From Lagopus muta (Eukaryota; Chordata; Aves; Galliformes; Phasianidae): a stretch of 64,000 bases of DNA. The notes under the pieces are model-generated. The model searched no databases. It was not told where the DNA came from and saw only the letters and a list, made by a program, of their open reading frames with translations. Positions within the stretch are counted from its first letter, which is position 1. Each line of letters opens with the position of its first letter. Shown piece after piece: positions 13,470 to 23,200 of the stretch. The position numbers and the translations under genes were made by a program. The stretch is from NCBI RefSeq assembly GCF_023343835.1, contig NC_064437.1, positions 54,882,972-54,946,971 on the forward strand, in the 5' to 3' direction.

Positions 13470-14299
13470 CAGTGAACCGCTCCGCAGGGACGAGGCGCGG
13501 ACACGCGTGGCTCTGACGAGGTGACCCCCGGAGGCGGGGAACGCACGGCAGCCGTGGGAGGAGGCAGCCTGCCCCAGCGCACCGTGCGATTAGTCACACC
13601 TCGTCCGGGGGCTGAGGCTGTGGAGGCTCCTCGGGCTCCGCCAGCACAACGCACGAGTCCTGCTGGGAGAAATGCTGCGCCGGGAGCGGCAGCGCTGCAC
13701 TACCGTGAGCTGAGGAGATCCATCATCCTCCCTCCTTTTCCCGACACAGTCCCGAGACGACGCTCCAGTGAGCTGCCTGCAGACCCGGCCCTTTCTTGGT
13801 GACCCCAAATACGTGCCGCCGCTCTCCCTGCCCCGCCGGTGCCCACGCACACGGCCGGGGAGCGCCGCTCGGGACGGCCGCATCCACGCTGTCGGAGCCG
13901 GCGGTGGAGCGGGGCTGCTGCGGGGCTGAGCGCGCTGCTCCACGGCGAGAGTCAGCCAGGAGTTACTCATCCCAGCCTCCGCCCACGTACAGAGATAAAC
14001 ACAGGGTGAGGAATGCCTACAATGCTGTAAATACACGCGCGTGTAAACAGACGTTCGGAGAAAAACAGTAAAGGACGGCTGCTTTGTCTCGGCAGCAGCA
14101 CACGCACCGAATCAGGAGGACAGGGCTGGGTGATGCTCCCGCCCCCGGCCCCGCTCCCGGCCCCCGGCGGCGCGGCTGTGACTCGGCGCTGGATTTCAGC
14201 GGCGCTTGGCAGGGCTCGGGGCTCCTCCCCCCGTGTGGTGTTACCCTCTCACTTGATCAAATCCTTGAACGTGAACAGTTTCACTGAAAAGCACTTTTG

Positions 14300-14318
14300 A
14301 AAAAAAAAAAAAAAAAAA
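14300..14318 (+). repeat. A19 homopolymer in the 5' flank
   Basis: Nineteen consecutive A residues within the CpG island, 330 bp upstream of the ATG. It could be a slippage site or a nucleosome-excluding poly(dA:dT) tract. Confidence 0.95.
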
Positions 14319-14369
14319 TTCTACCAACAGTACGGAACAGCATCCAACTACCGGGGAGAGAGGGATTTG

Positions 14370-14448
14370 TTTCTTTTTCCCTTCTTTTTCTTTTCTTTTT
14401 TTTTTTTTTTTCTTTTTTCTTTTTTTTTTTTTTTCTTTCCTCTCCCCC
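14370..14448 (+). repeat. 79-nt uninterrupted polypyrimidine tract (T-rich, C-interrupted)
   Basis: Every base from 14370 to 14448 is C or T. The tract lies about 200 bp upstream of the start codon, inside the CpG island. The reverse strand reads as a lysine-rich open frame, which is a translation artefact of this low-complexity DNA. Confidence 0.95.
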
Positions 14449-14473
14449 ACCTCTGGTCACCGTCTCAGAGGCT

Positions 14474-14516
14474 GAGAAAGGGGGAAGAGAAAGAAGGAGA
14501 GCGAAAGAAAGAAGGA
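14474..14516 (+). repeat. Purine-rich tract following the polypyrimidine tract
   Basis: G/A only from 14474 to 14501, one C at 14502, then G/A only to 14516 (GAAAGAAAGAAGGA type). It sits 25 bp downstream of the pyrimidine run, so the two can pair imperfectly within a single strand or contribute to a triplex. Confidence 0.9.
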
Positions 14517-14525
14517 CCTTCTGCA

Positions 14526-14548
14526 AATAATTATTATTATAATTAAAA
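14526..14548 (+). promoter_or_regulatory. AT-rich TATA-like element about 105 bp upstream of the ATG
   Basis: An AT-only stretch (AATAATTATTATTATAATTAAAA) interrupts the GC-rich island. If it acts as a TATA-like box, transcription would start near 14560-14580 and give a 5' leader of about 70-90 bases with no upstream ATG in any frame. Transcription may equally start further upstream or be dispersed, as is usual in CpG-island promoters. Confidence 0.35.
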
Positions 14549-14569
14549 GCCGGCCCCTTTCTCCTTAGG

Positions 14570-14589
14570 AAAAAAAAAAAAAAAAAAAA
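14570..14589 (+). repeat. A20 homopolymer just upstream of the start codon
   Basis: Twenty consecutive A residues ending 62 bp before the ATG, in the presumed 5' leader or core promoter. The length is likely polymorphic. Confidence 0.95.
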
Positions 14590-14651
14590 GCCCTAAACGC
14601 AGCGGCTCGCCCCCCTTCCTCTCGGAGCCCCCCGACTCGCTCCGCAAAGGC

Positions 14652-14744
14652 ATGGAGAAGGGGACTAACTGCTTTCCGACCTGCCACACCGTTTTCCTCG
14701 CCTGGACATGGCTCTTACTTCTCTCCTGGTGTTGCACCGGCGCC
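14652..14744 (+). other. Signal peptide coding segment of the SorCS exon
   Basis: Residues 1 to about 31: a short polar N-terminus with K3, a hydrophobic core VFLAWTWLLLLSW, then CCTGA before EIT. Cleavage near the G-A-E junction is plausible. It directs the receptor into the secretory pathway. The exact cleavage residue is an inference. Confidence 0.7.
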
Positions 14745-15248
14745 GAAATAACTTGCAGATCCTGCTCGTCTCCATCGCCCTCCTGGCCGTCCTCCTCGTC
14801 TCGCCTTAGGCAGGAACAGCGACAGCCACCGCCGCCAGCGCCGCGGGGATTACGGAGCTGGCCGGGCGGCCGAGCGCGGGGTTCCACCGGGGCGGTGGTG
14901 ACTGCGGAACCGCTGCCGGTTGGGGAACCGGGGGGCCGCGCGGGGCCGCGGGGTGCGGAGTTCCTTTCAGCTGGGGCGGGCGGCGGAGCGGCCGGGAGCC
15001 GGGGTTCGGCAGCCCCACGAAGCAGGAGGAGCAGCGAAGGGCGCCCGGCGGAGGGCGGCGGTCGCGGAGTGCCCGCGACCGAGGGGCAGCGCAGCACCAG
15101 GGCTCAGCCCCGCGGTCCGCCGGAGGAGGGGAGAGCGGCGCGGCTGCGGGGGGCTGAGGAGCTCCGGCTGGGCAGCACCACCTTCGCGCTCACCGGGGAT
15201 GCTGCGCACAACCAAGCTATGGTGCACTGGTCCGGGCACAACAGCAGC
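14652..15248 (+). CDS. SORCS3: SorCS-family VPS10-domain sorting receptor, coding exon 1 (probably SORCS3), partial gene
   Basis: First coding exon, 199 codons, ending in phase 0 at a strong donor (AGC|GTGAGT). The ATG is the first in frame: an in-frame TAA lies at 14544 and there is no other ATG between. Its context has G at -3 and G at +4. Residues 1-31 form a signal peptide with a hydrophobic core (about 14-28, VFLAWTWLLLLSW). GAEIT follows at 30-34, as in SORCS3. Residues 35-170 are a poorly conserved Pro/Gly/Arg/Ser-rich propeptide with a furin-type RSRR at 123-126. Residues 169-199 (EELRLGSTTFALTGD, then HNQAMVHWSGHNSS) are the family-conserved entry into the VPS10 beta-propeller, with an N-glycosylation sequon at N197. 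The family are type I membrane receptors, mainly neuronal, that sort cargo between Golgi, endosomes and cell surface; SORCS3 is known for postsynaptic glutamate-receptor trafficking and neurotrophin binding. The remaining exons lie beyond the window. SORCS1, a close paralogue with a very similar HNQAMVHWSGHNSS block, is the main alternative. Confidence 0.88.
15018..15029 (+). other. Furin-type propeptide cleavage site RSRR
   Basis: Codons 123-126 read R-S-R-R, matching the R-X-R/K-R proprotein convertase consensus. VPS10-family receptors are made with a propeptide removed by furin in the trans-Golgi. Human SORCS3 also carries a dibasic RRSRR-like site in this part of the propeptide, which supports both the reading frame and the paralogue call. 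Confidence 0.6.
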
Positions 15249-15254
15249 GTGAGT
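15246..15254 (+). other. Splice donor of intron 1
   Basis: AGC|GTGAGT matches the U1 consensus at +1 to +6. The frame stays open for 35 more codons to a TAG at 15354-15356, but those codons do not encode the VILILTK-type sequence that follows HNSS in the family. The exon therefore ends here, in phase 0. Confidence 0.85.
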
Positions 15255-16729
15255 ACCGCCACATCGCTTCGGGTGGGACCGGAGGGGAGGGATGGGGCTG
15301 CGCTCGCCCCTTCGGGTGCGGCAGAAGAGGGAGCTAAACGGGTGTCTTGCTTTTAGGGAAAATGGGAATCGGACGCGTAGCGATTGCCCCATGCAAAAGA
15401 GAAAAGTTTTGCTGGGGATAAAAAGCAAGAGGCACCCCCACCCCGCACCCTGCGCAGCTGTGCTCTGCGGGGTTACGACAGCCCGAGCGCCCCCAGGTGC
15501 CAGAGCCCGCTCCTTTCCTTGCTCAGGAAGACCCCCGGCTCTGCCCCCGTCCCGTGTGCCGCACAGCCGGGTCCTCACACTCTGCCTCTTCCTATGTGAT
15601 GTACACCTTGGCACGCTTTGCTGCCTCTGTGCCGGGTGGTGAGTGATGGGCAGTGGTGATGGAGAAGCTCTCCCGTTCACAGCTCTGCGTGCTGGCGACA
15701 AGACGGATCCCATTAATTCATTAAGGGGTGGAAAGCTCCTCAGCATGCTGAGGGATTCCTAGAGGAGACAGGTAGTGTGAGCACAGGGGAAAGTTTGTGA
15801 AAAATCCCTGGCATCTCATGCTTTTTCCCTGAAGTCAGTAATAGGAAGAAGCTGCCACATCCCTGAAAGTTTGTGGGGCTGCTGGGGGGGGCATCCCCAA
15901 ACCCGCAGTGCCATGGTAATGCAGGGCCCTCCCTCACACCCTATGCTGTAACACCCGGCAGGTGGATGGGGACAGAACTTACATTTTCTTTTAAGCTGAT
16001 ACCACAAATGCTATTTCCACTCCGCTGCAAAGTCTGTGAGCAGGCACAGTCTTAAGGGCTCCTGGAAACCTTTATGCCTGGTGACAATATTCCCATTATT
16101 CTGATTACTGTAGCTCCTTGCTGCCTTGAAAATGCCTCTTTTATTGTTTTGCCACTATTGGAAATGTGCATAAAGCAATTAGAGGCACAGAACAGATCAG
16201 CTGGATTTTCAGATATATCCCTCATGAGATTGATTAGTCATTAAAAAGCAAATGATCTGTCTATCTGCCTATCTATCTCTGCATCAGCCACAGCTTAATA
16301 ATGTGCCATTCAACCACCTCCTTACATTTTTTGACTGGAAGTTTTTCTCTATTTATTATTTCTGAGGCAATAATGCTGACAGCAATGTAGATGTTACTTT
16401 GATTTAACCAATTTTTAAAGGCAGTTGTGTTTGCCAGACATGAATTCCACTCTCATTAAAGATGAAAGCAAACATCCAAGAGAAAACAGCCTCATGGTAT
16501 ATTTTAGCACTACACTTGTCTCTGGGATTATTTATTTTTAATACAATGTGGCATGTAATAAAGAAAACAACCTACATGTCCTCTCTTTTGTTTCATTTCA
16601 GTGCTGAATCAAAGGTGTTGAGCAAAAGAAGCTCCCTCATCCCCTCCCAGCCTGGATTCTGATAGTTGAGAGTATTTCTGATTAAAGTAATAGAGAAAAC
16701 TCATTCTATAGGCATTTGTGGGGGAAAAA

Positions 16730-16738
16730 AAAAAAAAA
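16730..16738 (+). repeat. Short A-rich tract (centre of a GGGGGAAAA-type run)
   Basis: Part of a poly(A) run following a G run in the intron. Simple low-complexity sequence. Confidence 0.7.
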
Positions 16739-17391
16739 GTTATTTTTTCGAAGATACAAGAAAATGATTTCACAAAATCCCCACACCTTCCTCTGCTTCT
16801 TTCACAGAAATATGCCATTTTAATTACTAGCTTCATTTATTCTTTAACTCCAGATGACAGAGAAGGCATAAGTGATAAAGGCAAACTTTTTGATTGTTCA
16901 CGACTTTCCATTAAGATTTTGCACCTCAAGGTACCACGCACTGAAAGCTTCTGACTCAAAAGCATAAGGAAATGACTGGTGTTTGCTGCCAGTGTGGTGT
17001 CTGTGGGAAGGAAAAAGATGCACGTTAAGAAATAATAGTGTTGCTTCTCGTGATTTTTTCTGGAGTGGAGTTTGGCACTGGGAGACTTTTCACTCCTGTC
17101 TTTTGGAGAGCACACACTTTATTCAATGATTAATTGGATTTTATTTTTTTTAAGCAGTGTATTATATGACTCCAGAGGGAGTTAAATGCTTGAAGCTGAG
17201 CCCTTTCATTTATTATCAGAGAAGGCTGATGCTGGTGCCTGACTCTCTGCTGCAGCCCAGTTTTTTCCTAGTTTAACTGTTGGGTTGGCTGTGGCGTGGG
17301 GAGGTCAATCACTTTGCCCAAGGTCACGCAAGGAGCTAGTGTGACCTCTGTTCTAGCCACTTCTCTTCCCTATCTCTCACTCTAAGATATG

Positions 17392-17415
17392 CTAAGAAAG
17401 CATATGCTTTCTTAG
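17392..17415. repeat. Perfect 24-bp palindrome
   Basis: The arm CTAAGAAAGCAT is followed directly by its exact reverse complement with no spacer. It can form a cruciform or hairpin. No mobile-element context was recognised around it. Confidence 0.95.
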
Positions 17416-18687
17416 TTCACAGCAGACATAAAGTAGCTTGAAGCTGGCTTGAGAATGGCCAGAAGATTAATTCATGTCTCGTGACTGTCCTCGATGATCT
17501 AGTAGAGCACGTAGGACATCTGCTTGTTACTGCTTTTAGGCTACTGAAACAGAAAAGATGCAAATGGATTGCTTTTACCAGTTTCCTGTTACTTGAAGAG
17601 ACTTCATAACTGAGGCTTTTTGGTTTATGATTTATTAAAAACATGATCAATCACATTTCATGCCACAAAGCAGTACATTTCAAATCAAGCAGTGGCAGTG
17701 GGGGTTTCCTAAGACTGGATGGATTTGGAAAAAAGAGGGAATGATCGTTATAAAAAAGTATTTGCTTTTTTTCTTTTTACTGGGATGTATAGATGTACAG
17801 ACACTATAGAAGGAGATATTTGTAGCTGCTGTATGTTCTGTTACCCATAATATTTAGAACCTCCTGCAAGTATTTTACTGTTACATTAAGAGCAACTCCC
17901 CCTCTTTTTCCTCTCTGTCTCCTCTTGCTCAAATCTTAATTTAACATATTAAACATATTAAAAAAATAATCCCTTCCAGGTAACCAACTTTTGTTTTCTC
18001 CCTTTGCAGATAGGGAGGTCAGGATTAGAATAGAGGCAGAAAACTGGTGAGATTGGGGAATTTGGGCTCTCTGCTTTGTCCTGCCCACAAGCTTTCTTTG
18101 TGACCTTAGAAAAGACAATTAACCCAGCTGAATCTCCTCTTCCATGTTAAATGAGAATAGTACTGCTTACCTCCACAAAGTGGTGTTGTGGAGCAGAATT
18201 TTGTTTTGTACAATACCTGAAGATCTTCAGGTGGTAATTACTAGCAAAATGCAAAAATAATGTTCAGCATAGAAATGAGGTTTGTGTTCTCTGACTGTTA
18301 TCTCAGGAGCTGCACTTGGCTTAATTCACTGGGTTTGATATAAGAAAAAGGTGACTTACACTTAAGAATCCATCTGTCCTATAGAAGCGTTTATTGAGAG
18401 AGGTTGCTGAAGCTCTTGAGGGACCTGCTGTAGATCAGATAAAATGTTTTCTTGTTATGGCCTTTCTGAAAAAAAGGAGAATTTTTAGTGCAAGCTAGCA
18501 TTATTCTCAGATGATCTGCAAGCCATTCTGTTTAAAAACCTTTCCACTCTGCACACAAAGTACCAATGTGCCACTCAGTGAGCAGTTGTATCCTCTTCAC
18601 TTTTTTCCCCTCTCCCTAAGTGGTTGTGTTATTGCATGAAATTTTTCCTCGTTCTGCTCACCAGATGCTCTCTCCAACCTTCCTGTG

Positions 18688-18715
18688 AAGATAATCTGAT
18701 TTCTCAGATTATCTT
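18688..18715. repeat. Perfect inverted repeat, 12-bp arms, 4-nt loop
   Basis: The arm AAGATAATCTGA (18688-18699), loop TTTC and arm TCAGATTATCTT (18704-18715) are exact complements and are followed by a T run. In a bacterium this would suggest a terminator; in this vertebrate intron it is only a potential hairpin. Confidence 0.95.
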
Positions 18716-21700
18716 TTTTTCCTTTTTCCCTCACGTATACCTAAGATAAGGACCCACAAAAATAAGCAGCATCGCTTTTTTAATGTTGTTAGAGCTCTAA
18801 ATCTTGTTTCTTGACAATATTTTTTTTTAAAGTGATTTCAATGAGAAGCAATAGATAAAACACTCAGATTGCCCTGTTGATGTGATCCTTAGTGAAATGG
18901 TGCACCAGGACACCAGTTGTCATTAGGTTTCAGAGTTATCACTCTGATGAATGTAACTGTTTGTAGGAAGTATTTAATTCTGTCTATGCTTTTTTGATGG
19001 AAGCCCTGCAAGTTCAGTGTTTTGATCTGTTCTATGTAAGAAGCAAAGATACACATTTTTAGTTTTCTTTTAACCTCTAGAAGATGTTTTCAGTCCATTT
19101 TCCAATGAGTGGCCTCAGTTTACGACCACAGTGTGCTTCACCCATCTCAGTATGCATTTCCTTTCTTTCTAGTAACAACTTCAGGCCAAAATTCAGACTA
19201 AAAGATGAGAATATGTGCTAGAATGCCACAAAAAGAGAGGACATTTGCCTAAGGCATGTGCAGCAGTTGTACTGATGCTTGTAGTATGATCCAGGCTCTG
19301 GAAGTTGGGGAAGATAGGATTAGAGCTGGCAAATGGCTGTACAGGGTCTTGTTTTATCATGCCAGCCTACTGCTGTCATTTCTACAATTAGTACAATTAT
19401 GAGATTCACTCCAAGACTGGGAATATGAGAAGTCTTAGGCAGAGGAGTTTGGTGAAGAGGTGGCTAATAATACTATAGTAGCCAACTGGTACCTATAGTA
19501 GAATTAGAAATATGAAGCTTATCTTATTGATAGGAGAGCATATAATGTGTGACAACAGACACAGAATATGTCCAAGTGGACACTGAGAAAGAGTTCAGTC
19601 TCAAAGAAAGTGGTGCTGCAAGCCACATGGCTTTTAAGACTCAGATAGACATGATCTAATGGTGATAGACCTGTCCTGAACAGGGTTCTGTGTTTCTTTT
19701 TCTCCTGCCACCAGAGATCCTTTTGCTTTACCTTATGCTAGTTCTGAGGGCTGGCAGTGTAAGGCAAATTGTCCAAGTGAAGCCTGTCTTTTCTGGGAAT
19801 GATTCTTCTGAATGCTGTTGGCAGTGTTCTGGTGTGATCTGCTAATGTACTGGTGGTTTGATGCTGAGACATTACTCACTCCCATGGTGAATTACAAGCT
19901 GGGGAGGTTGATGGGCTTGCTGCCTGCCAGGTAGTTTTTCATTAAGATGCCTAACAATGCAGTGCACAATGGGCAGAAGGAGGTGGGCAACATTTGCAAT
20001 TCCAAATGGATTGCTGTGCTTGGAAAGGATGAAGGGGAGAAAATGAATCTTTAGGCAGGGAATGCTGCAGTAAGTTGTCAGCCATGGGTAACTGCTGCAG
20101 TAGTCCAATTGGATTCCAGTCTAAAATGTTTACTTCTAAACTGTAAGATAGTGGTAGAGCAATCATATTAATTTCATTGAATTTGGTATATATTTTAATT
20201 GCTATTCTAGACTGATTTTTCTCCTCTAATGGCTTTTGCTTATGTTGAGGTCTTGTTGATACTGAAGGGACACCAGCTGTGTCACAATGTCTTGATTCAT
20301 TTCCATTTCTCCAGTAATGAAGTTTGCCACTAAAGCTATTGTACAGGACTTTGGCAATCCATTTTAAATTAATATTCCAGTGGGAAAGATGGAGAAATAG
20401 AAATGAAACTCTCATGGTGCAATTGCTTTATGATTGTGTTGAGTCAGTAGAGAGGGAGAAGGGCATCTGGAAAGGCTATTTCTCTCCAGGCTGGCTTCAT
20501 TGTCAAGTCAGGTTGATGCCTAGTTGGGCCATGTTGTTGCCTGTGTGCCTTGTCAAGTTGGCCGATTCTCCAAACCATTTCCCTGCCCAGAGCAGCAGTT
20601 GTTGGTATTCTCATAGCAGTATCCTTTCAGGCTTCAATAATTAGACTCAGAGATAAAGTCTTACGTTGGTGGCTAAGCTTTCACAGTGATTTGAGTGCGA
20701 ACAGGCACAACTACATGTACAGCTACATTTCTTTATTTCTTCTACATTTCTTTATACACTTCTTTAAAAATGGAAAACATTCATCCAATTAGACAGCAGT
20801 ATTTTGAAAATGAGTTTGAACAGAGAACTAACGGTAGGGCAGAGAAACTTCTCCCAAAAGAGAGTTGTGATAAGGCAAATATTTTTCTAACATGCAGAGC
20901 TGGAGGAATATGAAACTTTCTGAGAGTTTCTGATTTTATAGCTGGATTTGTGGTAGAGATTTTAGAAAAAAATATGGAAGCAGTGTTATTTGAGGGGTAA
21001 AACACAGCTTAAGTGCAAAGGTCTTTAATGTTGGTTGTACTAAAGGACGCTAGGAACTGGTTTTGCAAACAGTCGAGAATTTACTTGTCATACCACAGTG
21101 TCATGCTCCTTCAGCTCCCTGAATCTCTGTAGATGGAACACAGAACAGTATGTGCTTACCCGAATCAATGATCTCTTTTCAAGATTGAAGGCTAAACCTG
21201 AGCTCATGGTTGGGATTGGTTCCAGGGCAATGGCAAAAAAACTCATCAGCTATGGATTTAGGACTTGAGCTTCACTGGGGTCTGTTCAAGAGTGAGAATC
21301 TATGTTCGAAGGTGTGGAGTCTGGCCTGCCTCTAATCAAGAGCATAAATTAAATAACATATTGCTTGTGCAGTATTTAATTCTGTATTGCAGAAGTTCTC
21401 CAAAGCAGCAAAATATATTTGGTTGGATCCTTAGTGTAAACCTAAGTATTGCTGCTTGGGTTACAGCTGCAAGATTGTGGGAAGATGAGCTTCCTTCCCC
21501 TTCTTTGGAAAATACTGCTTTGCTGATGTGAACACTGTGCCTACAAACTTCTTGGTTTGCTTAAACTCTCTGTGAAAGCTCAAAGCAAATAGGTTCCCAA
21601 ATCCCTACTTCTCCTCAACATCCAGAGAAAATTGCAGCATCATTTCCTTTGCAAAAGGAAGGGTGTGGCAGTATTTCCTTTCCTGAATTTCTAGGGTGTT

Positions 21701-22801
21701 GTGAGACTGAGGAAAGCAAATAGTTTGCTGGGTGTTTGAAGAGGATGACTGTATGTTTCAAACGTATTTGATCAATAAACTGCTGTAGAAATGTTAAGGT
21801 CAGTCCCAGCCCTCGTGGCCAGCTGAGTCCCAGCACACAATGAAAATCAGAAAAGGTTGATGCCGAATAATCAGAACTCTTTCTTTCCTCCCTCTCAGTC
21901 TTGAAGGGGAGCTGATTGGTCTCCCACTGAAATGAGTGGCAAAGCTGGCTCCTATTCATGCAGGGTCTCTAATGCTGGGGCCATTGTGCCGTTTTCTCCT
22001 CTTAGCATTTGGATATGTGACTCAAATACTGCCCAGGTGGATCTGCAGAGTGCTACATGGCCTCCGTGCCCAAAATAGCAGCACTTTTAATTAACTCCTG
22101 CATGATTTGGGTCCCCTAGGGTGCAGGCTGTAGGTGCTGGGTTGCTGCTGTGTGAGAAGCAGAGCTGGGCACTAGAGGGAGTGTGGGCATTTGCTAAAGG
22201 AAGGAAAATACTGCAGCAGGTGGGGAGGGGAGCCGGGCCTGGGAAATCCACACTGGAAAGACAGGCGCTGCTGAAATATTGATATGAAAACCTGCTTGGA
22301 GTCATTGACTCTGTGAAATTCCTGCTGTCTGGGGTTCCCTCTGCGATGGCAAAGTAATCTTAGTGAGCACTCGGCTGTGGTGAAGCATCTTTCCCTGCCT
22401 TGTAGCTGTACCATCTCTCTTTTGTGTTGTCTCTAATTGCTGCTAGGCTTCTTCCTGGAGGTGGGAGCCCAGAATCTCTCATCAGTTCAGCTCCCTGAGC
22501 TCTGCAAGTGCCTCTGGCATCTCCCAGCATGTGCCAGCAGTGCTGCTGGGCTGGGAGAACGATGGTATTATCCTCTGCTATGCCAGTGAGCAGCAGTGAG
22601 TACACATCACCTTCTCAATGCAGTGCTCCATTTTGTATCTGTGAGTAACCCCCAGGGATGGCTGCTGATCTGCTTCTTCTCCTGTACCAGTGGAGCCTTT
22701 TGCTGAGGGCTAGGTGCTTTCATTGACCCTTTCCCCATGCCCTATTTACGGAGGATAAGCTTATCCTGATGGGTCTTTTCCTCTAAGACTCCACTATAAA
22801 T

Positions 22802-23200
22802 GCAGATGTGGAGTCCTCTGTACAGCAGAGACGTGGACCTGTTGGAGCGCATCCAGAGAAGGGCCACAAAGATGATCCAAGGGATGGAACAATATCTAAA
22901 GGGGGACTATAATAAAGAAGAGGACAGATTCTTTAGTGTGATCTGTTGTGATAGGAGAAGGGGAAATGGTTTCAAACTGAAAGAGGGGAGACTTAGATTG
23001 GATATAAGGAAGAAGTGTTTTTTATTATTTTTTTTATAAGGGTTGTGTGAGGCACTGGCACATGTTGCCCAGAGAGGTGGTGGATGCCCTGTCCCTGGAG
23101 ATGCTCAAGATCAGACTGCAGGTATCCCTGTTCATTGCAGAGGAGTTGGACCAGGTGGCCTTTAAAGGTCCCTTGCAACTCAAATGATTGTGTGATAATT
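22802..23200 (+). mobile_element. CR1 LINE, 5'-truncated copy with end of ORF2 and 3' UTR
   Basis: The longest CR1 copy here. It starts in the decayed C-terminal end of the reverse-transcriptase ORF (reading LLERIQRRATKMIQG), continues through GGAAGAAGTG, TTGCCCAGAGAGGTGGTGGA and CCCTGTCCCTGGAG, and ends in TTTAAAGGTCCCTTGCAACT plus an octamer-like tail. A T/A-rich stretch at 23018-23038 replaces part of the usual sequence after the GAAGAAGTT landmark. Too short and broken to be active. Confidence 0.92.

Larger units (their letters stand above)
13470..15560. promoter_or_regulatory. CpG island with presumed SORCS3 promoter
   Basis: CpG dinucleotides become frequent from about 13.47 kb and drop off after about 15.56 kb, while the flanks are AT-rich and CpG-poor. 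The island contains GC-rich blocks resembling Sp/KLF sites (for example around 14139-14175) and encloses exon 1. A CpG island over the first exon is typical of vertebrate developmental and neuronal genes. Long antisense open frames here (up to 259 codons) are explained by the low stop-codon density of GC-rich DNA. Boundaries are by eye. Confidence 0.85.
15561..22801. other. Intron 1 sequence downstream of the CpG island
   Basis: AT-rich unique sequence with no recognisable exon or transposon. It includes a possible conserved block at 16080-16560, the palindrome and hairpin listed separately, and a 154-codon minus-strand open frame at 19951-20415 without a recognised domain. Confidence 0.5.

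Noticed and set aside
13590..14036. 148-codon minus-strand open frame
   Set aside because: GC-rich chance frame in the CpG island. No recognisable family and no supporting splice or start context.
14241..14530. Lysine-rich and phenylalanine-rich open frames over the pyrimidine tract
   Set aside because: Translations of low-complexity DNA.
14543..15097. 184-codon minus-strand open frame
   Set aside because: Antisense shadow of the SorCS exon, ending in poly-Phe from the A20 tract.
15093..15113. RE1/NRSF-like motif (CAGCACCAGGGCTCAGC)
   Set aside because: Only the left half matches. The right half is mis-spaced by one base, so it is not a convincing REST site.
14652..15356. Reading the + strand frame as a complete 234-residue single-exon protein
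   Set aside because: Codons after the GTGAGT donor lose family similarity, while the preceding HNSS marks a family-conserved exon boundary.
14967..15746. 259-codon minus-strand open frame, the longest in the window
   Set aside because: It lies antisense to exon 1 in the CpG island, where stop codons are rare. The composition is Arg/Pro/Ala-rich with no domain, and the + strand has a recognised conserved exon.
18688..18720. Hairpin plus T run as a Rho-independent terminator
   Set aside because: Vertebrate intron context; the stem is AT-rich, and bacterial termination is not relevant here.
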